The notes beneath the pieces were generated by a model. It worked only from the letters and a program-made list of their open reading frames with translations, was not told the origin of the DNA and did not search any database. A program made the translations under genes and the position numbers. DNA of 44,300 nt from Burkholderia diffusa (lineage in GTDB: Bacteria > Pseudomonadota > Gammaproteobacteria > Burkholderiales > Burkholderiaceae): assembly GCF_902499115.1 (NCBI RefSeq), contig NZ_CABVPN010000041.1, positions 1-44,300 on the forward strand, in the 5' to 3' direction. Positions 25,580-35,500 of the stretch are shown here, piece by piece; position 1 is the stretch's first letter, and every line of letters begins with the position of its first letter.

Positions 25580-26640
25580 AGCGGCTCGTCTGCGCGCTGA
25601 TGCCACTGCTGATGCTCACGGGATGCAGCACCGTCGGCAATGTTTTCAAGAAAACGGGGCAGGTGCTGATGGACCCATCCATCCAGGTGGGCGTCGATGA
25701 TGACCAGCCGACCCAGATCGGCCTCAGCCTGTACGCCGACCACGACGTCAATCCCAATGGGCAGCATCAGGTGCCCGGGTTCGATGCGACCGATGAGCAG
25801 GATGCGGAAGACGGCCCCTACGCGGTGCGTTTCGTCAGCGCCAACAAGCCCGAGCTCCTCGAAAACCTGCAACTGTTGCTCGAGCAGTTGCGCACCGGCG
25901 CCGATGCTTCCGCCTTTGTCGCGAGGCCCGCGGCCGGTGTCGGTGCGCCGTCCGCGCATCCGCGAGCCGGGCAGTCGAGCGAGCAGGTGATCGTGCCTCC
26001 GTTACCGAATACGGGGATCGTCGGTCCGCAGGGCCTCGAACTGGGGCAGTACGACGCCAATGGTCGCCGTCACAGCTTTGCGCCGTCGACCGCCCGGTCG
26101 AGGTTGGCCAAGCCCCCCGGAACCCCCATCGCCTTCAAGGTCGTGCAACTCAGGGACGACTCCGTGCTGCTCAATGCAGACCCTGATCAACTGCGCAAAG
26201 ACCTGAAGAAGACCCTGGGCAGCACCTACCTGGCCGCCGACGACTACCTGTTGTTGCCTGGACAGTTCAAATTCGTGCCCTTCGGCGAGGTCCGCGACGG
26301 CACGCGCTTCATCGCCGCAATTGCGGACTTCCACGATGGGAACGCGGTGGCCTGGAAGCAGGTCATGGCGATCGAGCCCAAGGGCCGCAAATATTCCTTG
26401 CTGGTCAAGTTGAGCGAAACGCGCGTGAGCCTGACGCGCGAGGGGCGACCCGCGCTACCCGCCACCCCCGTACCGGCTGCCTGCCCCGTGCCTGCCGCAC
26501 CCATCGAGAAAACCGTCAGGCGGCGGCCTTCGAAGTTGCCGGCAGCGGCGGCTGTCCCGCCGCTGCCGGCGGAGCCGTTGCCTGCGCCTCCGGCGCTGCA
26601 GGCCGCTTCCAACCCATCCCGAATCCAGGTAACGCCATGA
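25576..26640 (+). CDS. tssJ: TssJ, T6SS outer-membrane lipoprotein, long form
   Basis: A 354-aa lipoprotein: signal MKRLVCALMPLLMLTGC with lipidation at Cys17. The TssJ core (SIQVGVDDDQPTQIGLSLYADHDVNPN...) is followed, after an Ala/Pro-rich linker (about residues 115-180), by a second conserved part (LLNADPDQLRKDLKKTLGSTYLAADDYLLLPGQFKFVPF) and a Pro/Ala-rich tail after about residue 290. Typical TssJ proteins are 150-200 aa, so this one has an insertion and a tail. It anchors TssM to the outer membrane. Both gene ends overlap neighbours by 4 bp. Confidence 0.86.
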   Translation: MKRLVCALMPLLMLTGCSTVGNVFKKTGQVLMDPSIQVGVDDDQPTQIGLSLYADHDVNPNGQHQVPGFDATDEQDAEDGPYAVRFVSANKPELLENLQLLLEQLRTGADASAFVARPAAGVGAPSAHPRAGQSSEQVIVPPLPNTGIVGPQGLELGQYDANGRRHSFAPSTARSRLAKPPGTPIAFKVVQLRDDSVLLNADPDQLRKDLKKTLGSTYLAADDYLLLPGQFKFVPFGEVRDGTRFIAAIADFHDGNAVAWKQVMAIEPKGRKYSLLVKLSETRVSLTREGRPALPATPVPAACPVPAAPIEKTVRRRPSKLPAAAAVPPLPAEPLPAPPALQAASNPSRIQVTP

Positions 26641-27980
26641 CCTCACGCAACGCCGTTCTCTGGGGAGAAGGACTATTCGTCCAACCCCAGCACTTCCAGC
26701 AGCAGGCGCGAGCCGCCGAGTACCACGCCAACCAGCGCCTGAACAGCGTCAGCGACCATCTATACGGCTTCAGCGAGCTGGAACTCAACCATGAGTACCT
26801 CGCCTTCGGCAAGGTGGCCATCGTGCGGGCGCGTGGCGTGATGCCCGACGGTACCGTCATCGACATTCCCGGCGAGCAGCCGGCGCCAGAGCCCCTGGCG
26901 ATCACCGACGCCAGCGTGGCCAATCAGACGGTCTACCTTACGTTGCCGCTCAAGCAGGACAGCGGCCTCGAAGTTCGCTGGCCCGATACGTATGCCAACA
27001 CGCGCTACGTGGCCCGCACGGAGGCGGTGCGCGACACGCACAGCCTCGAAGGCGACCACCAGCCGGTGGACCTCGTTGTCCCAAACCTTCAGTTCGCACT
27101 GGAGCAGCAGGACCGCAGCGCCTTCACCGGCATCGCCATGTGCCGCATTCTCGACCGCCGCCCGGACGGTAGCCTGGTGCTGGACGACAACGGGTTCTAT
27201 CCCACCAGCCTGTCCGTGAACGCCATCGCGCCGCTGCATCGCTTCGTCGGCGAGGTGGCCGGTCTGATGCGCGAGCGCGCCAAGAACATCGCGGAACGCA
27301 TCGGCTCCGCAGGGCAGTCGGGCGTGGCCGACATCACGGACTTCAACCTGCTGCAAGTCATCAACCGCCTGCAGCCCTGGTTCAGCTACCTGTCGCGCAA
27401 GCGGCATGTCCATCCCGAGGATCTCTACGTGGCCTTCATCCAGGCCTGCGGTGAACTGGTCACCTTCACCGACGAGGGCCGTCTGCCACAGGAGTACCCG
27501 ACCTATCAGCACGATGATCCGCGCGCGTCTTTCCGCATCCTCATGGATACCCTGCGGCGGACGCTGAGCACCGTGCTCCAGCCCCGCGCGGTGTCGCTGC
27601 CGATTATCGAGCAGCGCTACGGCTCGCTGACTGCGGAGGTGCGCGATCGCACGCTGATCGAAGGTGCGGAATTCGTGCTCGCCGTGCGTGCGCGGATGTC
27701 CGCGGACGACCTGCGTCAGTTGTTCGTCCAGCAAGCCAAGGTCACCTCCATGGAGCGCCTCGGCGAACTGGTCAGTCTGCAACTGCCTGGCATCCCGCTC
27801 AAGCAGTTGCACGTGGCGCCTCGCTATCTGCCGTATCACGCCGGTTTCATCTATTTCGAACTCGATCGTACGCATCCGGCGTGGCAGGTCATGACGCAAC
27901 AGACATCCGGCTTCGGCTTCCACGTCGCCGGCGACTTCCCTGAACTGGAAATGCAGTTCTGGGCCATCCGGAGCCAATGA
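26637..27980 (+). CDS. tssK: TssK, T6SS baseplate-to-membrane adaptor
   Basis: A 447-aa protein with the family opening (NAVLWGEGLFVQPQHFQQQ) and closing region (HAGFIYFELDRTHPAWQVM, SGFGFHVAGDFPELEMQFWAIR). TssK trimers link the TssEFG wedge to TssL and TssM. The start overlaps the tssJ stop by 4 bp. Length is standard. Confidence 0.96.
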   Translation: MTSRNAVLWGEGLFVQPQHFQQQARAAEYHANQRLNSVSDHLYGFSELELNHEYLAFGKVAIVRARGVMPDGTVIDIPGEQPAPEPLAITDASVANQTVYLTLPLKQDSGLEVRWPDTYANTRYVARTEAVRDTHSLEGDHQPVDLVVPNLQFALEQQDRSAFTGIAMCRILDRRPDGSLVLDDNGFYPTSLSVNAIAPLHRFVGEVAGLMRERAKNIAERIGSAGQSGVADITDFNLLQVINRLQPWFSYLSRKRHVHPEDLYVAFIQACGELVTFTDEGRLPQEYPTYQHDDPRASFRILMDTLRRTLSTVLQPRAVSLPIIEQRYGSLTAEVRDRTLIEGAEFVLAVRARMSADDLRQLFVQQAKVTSMERLGELVSLQLPGIPLKQLHVAPRYLPYHAGFIYFELDRTHPAWQVMTQQTSGFGFHVAGDFPELEMQFWAIRSQ

Positions 27981-27981
27981 C

Positions 27982-28818
27982 ATGACCACGACCGTTCCCC
28001 TCGACGACCCGCGCACGCTGCGTTCGCGCCCGGCTCCCGGCCATGCCGCCGCGGACGAGCTCAGCAAGACTGTCGGCTACCAGCGAATCGAACAGCTCAA
28101 CGGCGACCCGGACCTGAGTTTCCAGTTGCGCGGCCATGGCTGGAATCCTCTGGTGGACGGCGCGCAGCCGCTGCTGGGCCTGGTGATTCGCCTGCGCCGG
28201 CTGGAACGCTGCGACGACATCGGCAAGCTCTATCAAACCGTGCGTGACCAGATCAGCGCGCTGGACGAGGAAATCCGCCAGCACAGCTATGACAGCGCCA
28301 CTCAACTGGCTTTCCGTTATGCGTTGTGCGCCTTCATCGACGAGGCCGTCATGGCTACCCCTTGGGGCGGCTCCGATTCGGTATGGGCCAAGCGCTCGCT
28401 GCTCAGCCACTTCCATAACGAAACCTGGGGCGGCGAGAAATTCTTCACCGTGCTCACCCGCATGCTCGTGGAGCCTGCGAAGTACCGCGACGTGCTCGAG
28501 TTCAAGTACCTCTGCCTGTGTCTGGGCTTTACCGGAAAGTACGGTATGCGTAACAACCGCGATGAGTCGCTCAACAACATCATCGACCGACTGCACCACG
28601 TGTTGCGCGGTTTGCGTGGCGACGTCCCGGAAAAGCTCACCGATGGCGGCCGGAATATCGCCACACGCCGCTACCGGCTCGGTGGGCAACTGCCGTGGTG
28701 GACACCCTGGGCCTGCGCGCTGGTGCTGCTGTCCGGCGCGTATGCCTACTTCAGCGTTCAGTTGGACAGCAGCACCGGGCAGGTGCTACGCGCGCTGGAC
28801 GCCACTCTCAAGCGCTAG
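27982..28818 (+). CDS. tssL: TssL (DotU), T6SS inner-membrane protein without peptidoglycan-binding domain
   Basis: A 278-aa DotU/TssL protein. The cytoplasmic helical domain holds the conserved ALCAFIDEAVMATPWG and FYLCLGFxGKYG-like LCLCLGFTGKYGMRNN motifs, and a single C-terminal membrane helix lies at about residues 238-258 (WWTPWACALVLLSGAYAYFSV). No OmpA-like domain follows, so anchoring to peptidoglycan must come from elsewhere. It starts 1 nt after the tssK stop. Confidence 0.94.
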   Translation: MTTTVPLDDPRTLRSRPAPGHAAADELSKTVGYQRIEQLNGDPDLSFQLRGHGWNPLVDGAQPLLGLVIRLRRLERCDDIGKLYQTVRDQISALDEEIRQHSYDSATQLAFRYALCAFIDEAVMATPWGGSDSVWAKRSLLSHFHNETWGGEKFFTVLTRMLVEPAKYRDVLEFKYLCLCLGFTGKYGMRNNRDESLNNIIDRLHHVLRGLRGDVPEKLTDGGRNIATRRYRLGGQLPWWTPWACALVLLSGAYAYFSVQLDSSTGQVLRALDATLKR

Positions 28819-28844
28819 TTCCAGGCACCCCAAGGAGGATCGCC

Positions 28845-29069
28845 ATGGTCAGGAAGTGGAACCGTTACGGCGGTATCAGGACGGATGACGTCGATATCGA
28901 AACGCACCTCGCGGCTGGCGTCATGGCGGCCCACGGGTTCTGGATGGCGCGCTACGCCGAGCGCGAGCAATGGCTGCGCGTGCAGGTCCGCCACTGTCTG
29001 ACTGATTTTCTACCGGGAGATCGAACGCGGCTCGCTGCGGTCCATTCCGGTGACTTTTCTACCGATTGA
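28845..29069 (+). CDS. Small protein of unknown function between tssL and vgrG
   Basis: A 74-aa reading frame with a strong ribosome site (AAGGAGG 6 nt before the ATG), 26 bp after tssL and 11 bp before vgrG, in the same direction. It is basic at the N terminus (MVRKWNRYGG) with a Trp/Arg-rich middle (FWMARYAEREQWLRVQVRHCL) and has no signal peptide or membrane helix. I do not recognise it. It is too short and lacks the repeat pattern for a PAAR protein. Position suggests a VgrG- or baseplate-related accessory. Confidence 0.6.
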   Translation: MVRKWNRYGGIRTDDVDIETHLAAGVMAAHGFWMARYAEREQWLRVQVRHCLTDFLPGDRTRLAAVHSGDFSTD

Positions 29070-29080
29070 GGAGCACACCC

Positions 29081-32032
29081 ATGCCTCGACAATCCGATAT
29101 GCGCTTCACCTTCAAGGCGGGGGGCCTCGAGTTCGATGTGGTTTCGTTCGAGCTGGAGGAAGGACTGAGCCAGCCGTTTACGCTGTCGGCCGACCTGACC
29201 AGCACCGATCCGTCGATCGACTTCTCGGCCGTCCTCGATCAACCCGCGCAGCTCACCATCTGGCGCGCCGACCAGCCCGTGCGCTACGTCCACGGCCTGG
29301 TCAGTGATTTCGAACAAGGGGAAACCGGCTTTCGCCGCACCCGCTACCGTGCCGTGGTTGAGCCCAAACTTGCGCGCGCCGGCCTGTGCGCGGACTGGCG
29401 CATCTTCCAACGGCAGAGCGTGCCGGACATTCTGTCTGCAGTGCTAAAGGAACACGAGATCACCGACTACGAACAGTTGGTGACCGAGACGCATCTGCCG
29501 CGTGAATACTGCGTACAGGCAGGTGACAGCGACTTGCATTTCCTTGCCAGGCTGGCAGCGGAAGAGGGCTTTTATTACGCCTTTTCCTTTGCCGATGCCA
29601 GCCACCACCTGGTGCATGGAGACAATCTCTACATCTTCGGCTCCATCGACGGCGGTCCGGTCGAATACAACGCCACGCCAGGCGGCGATCAGCTCACGCC
29701 GGCGCTGCGCCGCTTCCGCTACGGCGAGCGCGTGCGCACTGCGCGGCAAACCCAGCGCGACTACACGTTCAAGCACCCGGCCTATAACCAGGAGCATCAA
29801 CACGACGGTGCGCAGCTCGACCATCAGGGCAAGGACTACGAGGTCTACCATTTCCCCGGCCGCTACAAGGAAGACGCGGCGGGGCAGCCCTTCACCCGGA
29901 CCCGCCTGCTCGGGCTGCGCGGCGACGCCCGTACCGCAGAAGTGGAAGGCGACGACGCGCGCCTGGTGCCCGGCCTGGCCTTCGACCTCACAGGTCATCC
30001 GCGCGCCGACCACAACCGCGGCTGGCGGCCCCTGCGCATCAAGCATCGCGGTGTGCAGCACACCAGCCAGGCCGAGGAAAGCGCAGACGCGGAACTGGGC
30101 ACTCACTACAGCTATACCGCCGAGCTGATTCCCGATGATGTGGAATGGCGTCCTCAGCCGATAGCCAAACCGCGCATCGACGGCCCGCAGGTCGCCATCG
30201 TCGTCGGCCCGCCGGGCGAGGAAATCCACTGCGACGAGTGGGGCCGGGTCAAGGTCCAGTTCACCTGGGACCGGCAGGGCAAGTCCGATGAGCACAGTTC
30301 CTGCTGGATCCGCGTTTCGCAGAACTGGGCCGGTGCCACCTGGGGACACATGGCCATCCCGCGTATCGGCCAGGAAGTGCTGGTGGGCAATATCGACGGC
30401 GATTGCGACCAGCCTTTGATTATCGGCAGGACCTACATGGCCCTGCAGTTGCCGCCGTACGAGCTGCCGCGGCACAACATCCTCAGCACGATCAAAAGCA
30501 AGGAGCACAAGGCCGGACGCAACAATGAACTGCTGTTCGACGACACGAATGGCGAGATCAGCGCCACACTGCGCAGCGACCAGGGGGCCAGCGCCCTCAA
30601 CCTGGGCTACCTGGTCCATCCGCGTCCGGGCGGCGGCAAAGCGCGCGGCAAGGGCTTCGAGCTGCGCACCGACGAGCACGGCGCCGTGCGCGCCGGCGCC
30701 GGCCTGCTGTTGACCACCGAGCCGCGCCCGCACGCCAGCGAGCACCACAAGGACCTCAAGGAGACCGCCGCCCGTCTGGACGTGGCTGGCGAGCAGCAGG
30801 AGGGCTTCGGCACCCAGGCACGCGAAGTACAGGCGCAGGAAACGGGCGACCAGGATGCGGTCGCCAACGCCCTGCAAAAGCAGCACCAGGGCATCCTCGG
30901 CAGTGGTCCCGGCGACCCGGCCAGCAACAACTTTCCCGAGTTCGCGCAGCCGTACGTCGTCGTCGCCAGCCCGGTGGGTATTGCGACCAGCACGCCTGGC
31001 TCGACCCATATCGCCAGCGGCGAACACATTGCGCTCAGCAGTACGGAACATATCAGCCTGACCAGCGGCAAGCGGCTGCTCGCCAGCGCCAGCCGTGGCA
31101 TGCGCTTGTTTGTACAGAGCCTGGGCTATCGCCTGGTGGCCGCGGCGGGGGACATCGATATCCGCGCGCTGAAAGACAGCATCAACCTGCTGGCCAAGCT
31201 CAACATCACCCACACCGCTGACCGCATCACGCTGAACGCCAAGACGGAGCTGGTCATCAACGGCGGTGGCAGCGCAACCGTCTACAACGCGGGTGGGATT
31301 ACTCACCAGACCAACGGCCGTTATACCGGCCACGCGGCCCAGTTCAGCTACACGGGCCCGAAAAATCGCGCGGCCAGTTTCCCGGCGCCGCCCAAGCCCA
31401 GCGAGGGCAATCTGGAACTGTTCAATCGATACATCAGCCGTTTTGCCAATGGTGTCGGCATCAGCGAGGGGACCTACGAAGTGGAGGACGCCACGGGCAA
31501 GGTTTTCAAGGGATCTCTCGACAAGGCCGGGCGCAACGTGGTCGCAGGTGCAGCGCCTGGACCCGCTCGCGTGCGGTTTGGCGCGGATCCCGCCAACACC
31601 ATGTCGGTGGCCAACTATTTCGGTACGGCAGCCTGGCCTGAAGCCGAGGCTGCGGGAAGTTCGCAACGGTCGATTGCCTTGGCAGGAGGGAGGATTGCAG
31701 CCAAGGACGCCGCAGAGCCGATCTCTGCCACTGGCCTCATGGGCAGCGTGGGCACGGCGGTGGCCAGCCTTATGGTTGCTGGCGGGAAACTCGCAGGCAC
31801 GCTGACGTCCGCGCCTGGCCTGGGTCAAATTGCGCCTGTTCTGGGCCAGCTCGCAGGGGCCAGGAACATGTTGTTGAGCGCCGCCGGCAGCAAGATCCAG
31901 GACTGGGTGCCGCCGCTTGCTGAAGCGGATGGCTGGCTGACTGGTGCGGGTGCCACCCCAGCCTACGTCAAAACCACGACGAAGGCGAGCGACCCGATGG
32001 CGATGATGCGCACGCCGGGAATCCGCGCATGA
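29081..32032 (+). CDS. vgrG: VgrG spike protein with long C-terminal extension
   Basis: A 983-aa protein. Residues 1 to about 500 hold the gp27/gp5-like core (MRFTFKAGGLEFDVVSFELEEGLSQPFTLS; PHxxR-like region; HCDEWGRVKVQFTWDRQGK; WIRVSQNWAGATWGHMAIPRIGQEVLV; GDCDQPLIIGRTY). Next comes a DUF2345-type beta-helix stretch to about 740. From about 775 there is an extension. Its first part (GTYEVEDATGKVFKGSLDKAGR) looks like a transthyretin-like module as seen in VgrGs that carry effectors. Its last 140 residues are Gly/Ala-rich and hydrophobic (ATGLMGSVGTAVASLMVAGG). The ATG at 29081 has GAGGAG upstream. The stop overlaps the next gene by 4 bp. Confidence 0.94.
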   Translation: MPRQSDMRFTFKAGGLEFDVVSFELEEGLSQPFTLSADLTSTDPSIDFSAVLDQPAQLTIWRADQPVRYVHGLVSDFEQGETGFRRTRYRAVVEPKLARAGLCADWRIFQRQSVPDILSAVLKEHEITDYEQLVTETHLPREYCVQAGDSDLHFLARLAAEEGFYYAFSFADASHHLVHGDNLYIFGSIDGGPVEYNATPGGDQLTPALRRFRYGERVRTARQTQRDYTFKHPAYNQEHQHDGAQLDHQGKDYEVYHFPGRYKEDAAGQPFTRTRLLGLRGDARTAEVEGDDARLVPGLAFDLTGHPRADHNRGWRPLRIKHRGVQHTSQAEESADAELGTHYSYTAELIPDDVEWRPQPIAKPRIDGPQVAIVVGPPGEEIHCDEWGRVKVQFTWDRQGKSDEHSSCWIRVSQNWAGATWGHMAIPRIGQEVLVGNIDGDCDQPLIIGRTYMALQLPPYELPRHNILSTIKSKEHKAGRNNELLFDDTNGEISATLRSDQGASALNLGYLVHPRPGGGKARGKGFELRTDEHGAVRAGAGLLLTTEPRPHASEHHKDLKETAARLDVAGEQQEGFGTQAREVQAQETGDQDAVANALQKQHQGILGSGPGDPASNNFPEFAQPYVVVASPVGIATSTPGSTHIASGEHIALSSTEHISLTSGKRLLASASRGMRLFVQSLGYRLVAAAGDIDIRALKDSINLLAKLNITHTADRITLNAKTELVINGGGSATVYNAGGITHQTNGRYTGHAAQFSYTGPKNRAASFPAPPKPSEGNLELFNRYISRFANGVGISEGTYEVEDATGKVFKGSLDKAGRNVVAGAAPGPARVRFGADPANTMSVANYFGTAAWPEAEAAGSSQRSIALAGGRIAAKDAAEPISATGLMGSVGTAVASLMVAGGKLAGTLTSAPGLGQIAPVLGQLAGARNMLLSAAGSKIQDWVPPLAEADGWLTGAGATPAYVKTTTKASDPMAMMRTPGIRA

Positions 32033-32466
32033 AGCGGCCGAGTCTTTTCATGTTCTGGGCCGCGATGGATCTGCTCTACCTTGCGCGCTACCTCTGGCTG
32101 AACGTAGTGGAAGGGAAGATTCCGTTCGTTGCGGACATCCTTCGTCTCCAGAACCTGGAGCAGCCCACATGGTATGCCCCTCTGACAACTAGCTTGTCAC
32201 TGGGGCTGACCTGCTTCATCGCGGTGACGGCTTATCTGTTTCTCACCAACAGCTGGGCAGCACGGCCGATGGCTTATGTCCAGATTCCGTTTCGTCTGCT
32301 GCTGGCCGTGCCGTCGCTGTCATTCATTCCCTGGCTGCTGAACCTGTTCGGGTCACACAGCCTGGTGCTGAACATCGCACTCCTGATCGCCTCAGAAAGC
32401 GTGAAGGTGTTGACCCTCTATCGCAGCGGCCGCCTCGGCGGCCGTGCGAATCAACTGCCATCTTGA
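32029..32466 (+). CDS. Four-helix membrane protein, candidate immunity to the VgrG extension or adaptor
   Basis: A 145-aa protein with four hydrophobic segments (about residues 6-27, 48-75, 81-105 and 108-130), loosely like DUF2569-type small membrane proteins. Its ATG overlaps the vgrG stop by 4 bp, so it is translated with VgrG, and the Rhs gene follows. Two readings fit: an inner-membrane immunity protein against the hydrophobic C-terminal tail of VgrG, or a partner needed to load the Rhs effector. I see no direct evidence to choose between them. Confidence 0.65.
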   Translation: MKRPSLFMFWAAMDLLYLARYLWLNVVEGKIPFVADILRLQNLEQPTWYAPLTTSLSLGLTCFIAVTAYLFLTNSWAARPMAYVQIPFRLLLAVPSLSFIPWLLNLFGSHSLVLNIALLIASESVKVLTLYRSGRLGGRANQLPS

Positions 32467-32561
32467 GAGAGCCCCATGCCGCGCCACCTCACTGTCTTCC
32501 TATGCCACGTGGCACTGCTACCGCGGCGCCGCGTCACGTTCAACCCCGTGAGTACACGTTG

Positions 32562-35500
32562 ATGGATACGACCAGCAACACCGCATCCCCCTCGCGCGAA
32601 AGGCAGATTGCCGTCGTTCCGGTGAATCAGATCCAGCCGGCAGACGTCGCGCTCAGTATCAAGGCCTTCGATGACTGGCTGGTCAGTATCAGCGGCGGCG
32701 CCGTCACGTTGGAGCGTCTGCGCAGTGCCGCCGGGAACGTGCCAGTGCTCGGCAATATCCTGTCCTTGGTCGATGGCCTCGGCGACCTCGTCACCTTGCT
32801 GCAAGCGCAGACACGCACCACCTTCGACTGGGCAACGCTGGGCATCAACCTCATTGGCCTGACTCCAGCGGCCGGCACCGCGCCGGCTCGCATGAGCCTG
32901 CGGCCGGCGTTGTTCCTTGTGCGCCAGGAACTGCGGCAGAGCGGTGGCCTCGGCGAGTCGGCTTTCAACACCCTGGCCACCCACCTCAATGCCAGCATCA
33001 AGGGCGAACTGGACGACTTCGTGCAACGGACCCAGGCCGCGTTGCCCGGGTTCATCGAGGAGGCCGCGACCCTGGGGCAGGGGCTGGTGCTGGACCTTGC
33101 CGCCGGCCTCGACGCGCTCGCCGTTGGCGTGCCGGTGGGAAGTAACGTGACAGTGCCCGCGTCGTTTACCACCGAAGGCGATGCTTGGCGCGATCCCACC
33201 CGTGTGTTCGCGAATGGCTACGATGCGGCGCTCCTCTTTCACAAGAGCGAAGCGAAGGCCCGCCTTGGCACGGCTGGCGGCCCGTTGTCGGCGCATGCGC
33301 GCGGCGTGCTGCAGTCCCACATCGCGGCGCTGCGCCGCTTTGCCCCGGAACTCGCCGCGCAGATCCGGCGGTTGGCCGATCCGGCCTTGGAGCAAAGCAT
33401 CGGCTGGATCATTGCGCAATGGCAGCGCGCGCTCGCTGCAAGAGGTCCTCGCCTGGGGCAGAGCGCCAATATCAAGCTCGATACCACCAGCATCAGCAAC
33501 CAGGCGAGACCCGGGCAACCCCTCGAGGCACGAGGTGCCGAATGCAAGGCGGAGCAGGACCCGAGCGATTGCAAGAGCGGCACCTGCACTGGCACCGGCA
33601 GCAATATCAGCTTTGCCACGGGCAGCGAGTCTCTCACACATACCGACTTCATCCTGCCTGGCCCGTTCCCCATCGCTTGGACTCGCAGCTACCGCTCCAG
33701 CCAGGCCGCCTATGACAGTGGAGAACTCGGTGCGCGCTGGACGACTGTGTACACCAAGCGCTTCGACGTGGCAGGGGAGCGCCTGCGCTATCACGGCGCT
33801 GACGGGCGCAGCCACGACTACCCGTTGCCGACGGTAGGGCAACACCATGAGGACCGCATCGAAGACATCACCCTGGTGCGTGTTGATGATCGCACGCTCG
33901 TGTTGTGTCGCGGCTATGAGCGCCGCGAGACCTATCGACGCGATGCTGACAGCTTTCTGCTGGTGCAGATCGAGTTGCGCGGAGGCGCTGGCATGCTGCT
34001 GGCTTACGAGCACCGTGTGGGTAGTCGCGCGGTGCTATCGGACCTGATCACCTACCAGGACGCCCCCAGTCAGCCGCATACCCACCTGGGCACTCTGGTG
34101 GATGAGGCTGGCCGCATCACCGGCCTGTGGCTGATGGGCGAGCACGAACCGCAGCGTCGCCTGAGCCTGTACCGATACGACGAAGCGGGCGACCTCATCC
34201 TGGCCCAGGACGAGAACGCTGCCGCATGGACCTACCAGTACCAGCATCACCTGATCACCCGCTACACGGACCGCACCGGCCGCGGCATGAATCTGGTGTG
34301 GCAGGGAGAGGGCGCGGATGCCAAAGCGGTGCGCGAGTGGGCCGATGACGGCAGTTTCGACACCCGCCTGGAGTGGGACGAGAACATTCGCCTTACCTAC
34401 GTGATCGATGCCCACGGCCAGGAGACCCGACACTACTACGACAGCCTCGGTTACACCTACCGCATTGTTCACCCGGACCAGCGCTCGGAATGGTTCTTCC
34501 GTGACAGTGCCAAGAACGTTGTCCAACACATCGACAGCGCAGGCCATGTCAATCGCTTTGAGCATGATGAGAACGGCAACCTGCTCGAACACATCCGTGC
34601 GGACGGCACCACCGTGCATTACGCGTGGGATAGCAAAGACCAGCTCATCAAGATCAGCGACGCCGAGGGCGGCCTCTGGCTGCGCGACTACGACACCCGT
34701 GGCCGCCTGACGGAGGCCATCGACCCGCTGGGCAACAAGAGCGAGTATGCGTACAACTTGATGGGGTTGCCGATCGGCATCACCGATGCCAGCGGCAAGA
34801 CCAAGCAGCTCGAGTACAACAGCAGCGGCCAGATCACTCGCTACGTGGACTGCTCGGCCAAGGCCAGCGAATGGGCCTACGACGCGCGCGGCCAGCTTGT
34901 GCAGTTCACCGACGCGGCCGGCCACGTCACCCGCTACCGCCACGAGCACGGCCAACTCGCCGCGATCCGCTACCCGGACGATACCGAAGAGCACTTCGAG
35001 CGCGACGCAGAGGGTCGGCTGCTAACCCACATCGATGCGCTGGGCCGGCGCACCGAATGGGACTATACCGAGGCCGGGCTGCTGGCCAAACGCGTGGACG
35101 CCGCCGGCCAGTCCCTGCGCTACCAGTGGGACAAGCTCGGCCAGCTCACCGCGCTGCGCAACGAGAACGGGCGCGATGCCGAGTTCCACTACGACCCGGT
35201 GGGCCGTCTGCTGGCGGAAATCGGTTTCGACGGCGCCATCACGCGCTACGAGTACGAGGAGGAGACCGGCAAGCTGGCGCGTGTCATCGACGGGCAGCGC
35301 ATCACCGCCTACGCCTTCGACCCGATGGGCCGCCTCACCGAGCGGCGCGCTGCGCTGCAAACCGGCGACGCGAGCCCGCGCGAACAGGACTGGCAGGTCG
35401 AGACCTTCGCGTACGACCTCAACGGCAACCTCGCACTGGCCAGCAACGCCGACAGTCGCCTGCAATGGTTCCACGACCCAGCCGGCAACCTGGTGCGCGA

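Noticed and set aside
29444..31828. 794-aa minus-strand open frame inside vgrG
   Set aside because: Antisense to the VgrG core, with an Arg/Gly/Ala-rich translation and no ribosome site. It reflects codon bias of vgrG.
32510..32524. Possible sigma-54 promoter before rhs (TGGCAC-N5-CCGC)
   Set aside because: The -24 half fits, but the -12 lacks the TT of TTGC and it lies in a probable polycistronic stretch; one half-match is expected by chance.
32562..33600. PAAR domain in the Rhs N-terminal region
   Set aside because: I looked for PAAR-type motifs because Rhs effectors often carry one. The region is helical and partly hydrophobic with no recognisable PAAR repeat, so none is claimed.
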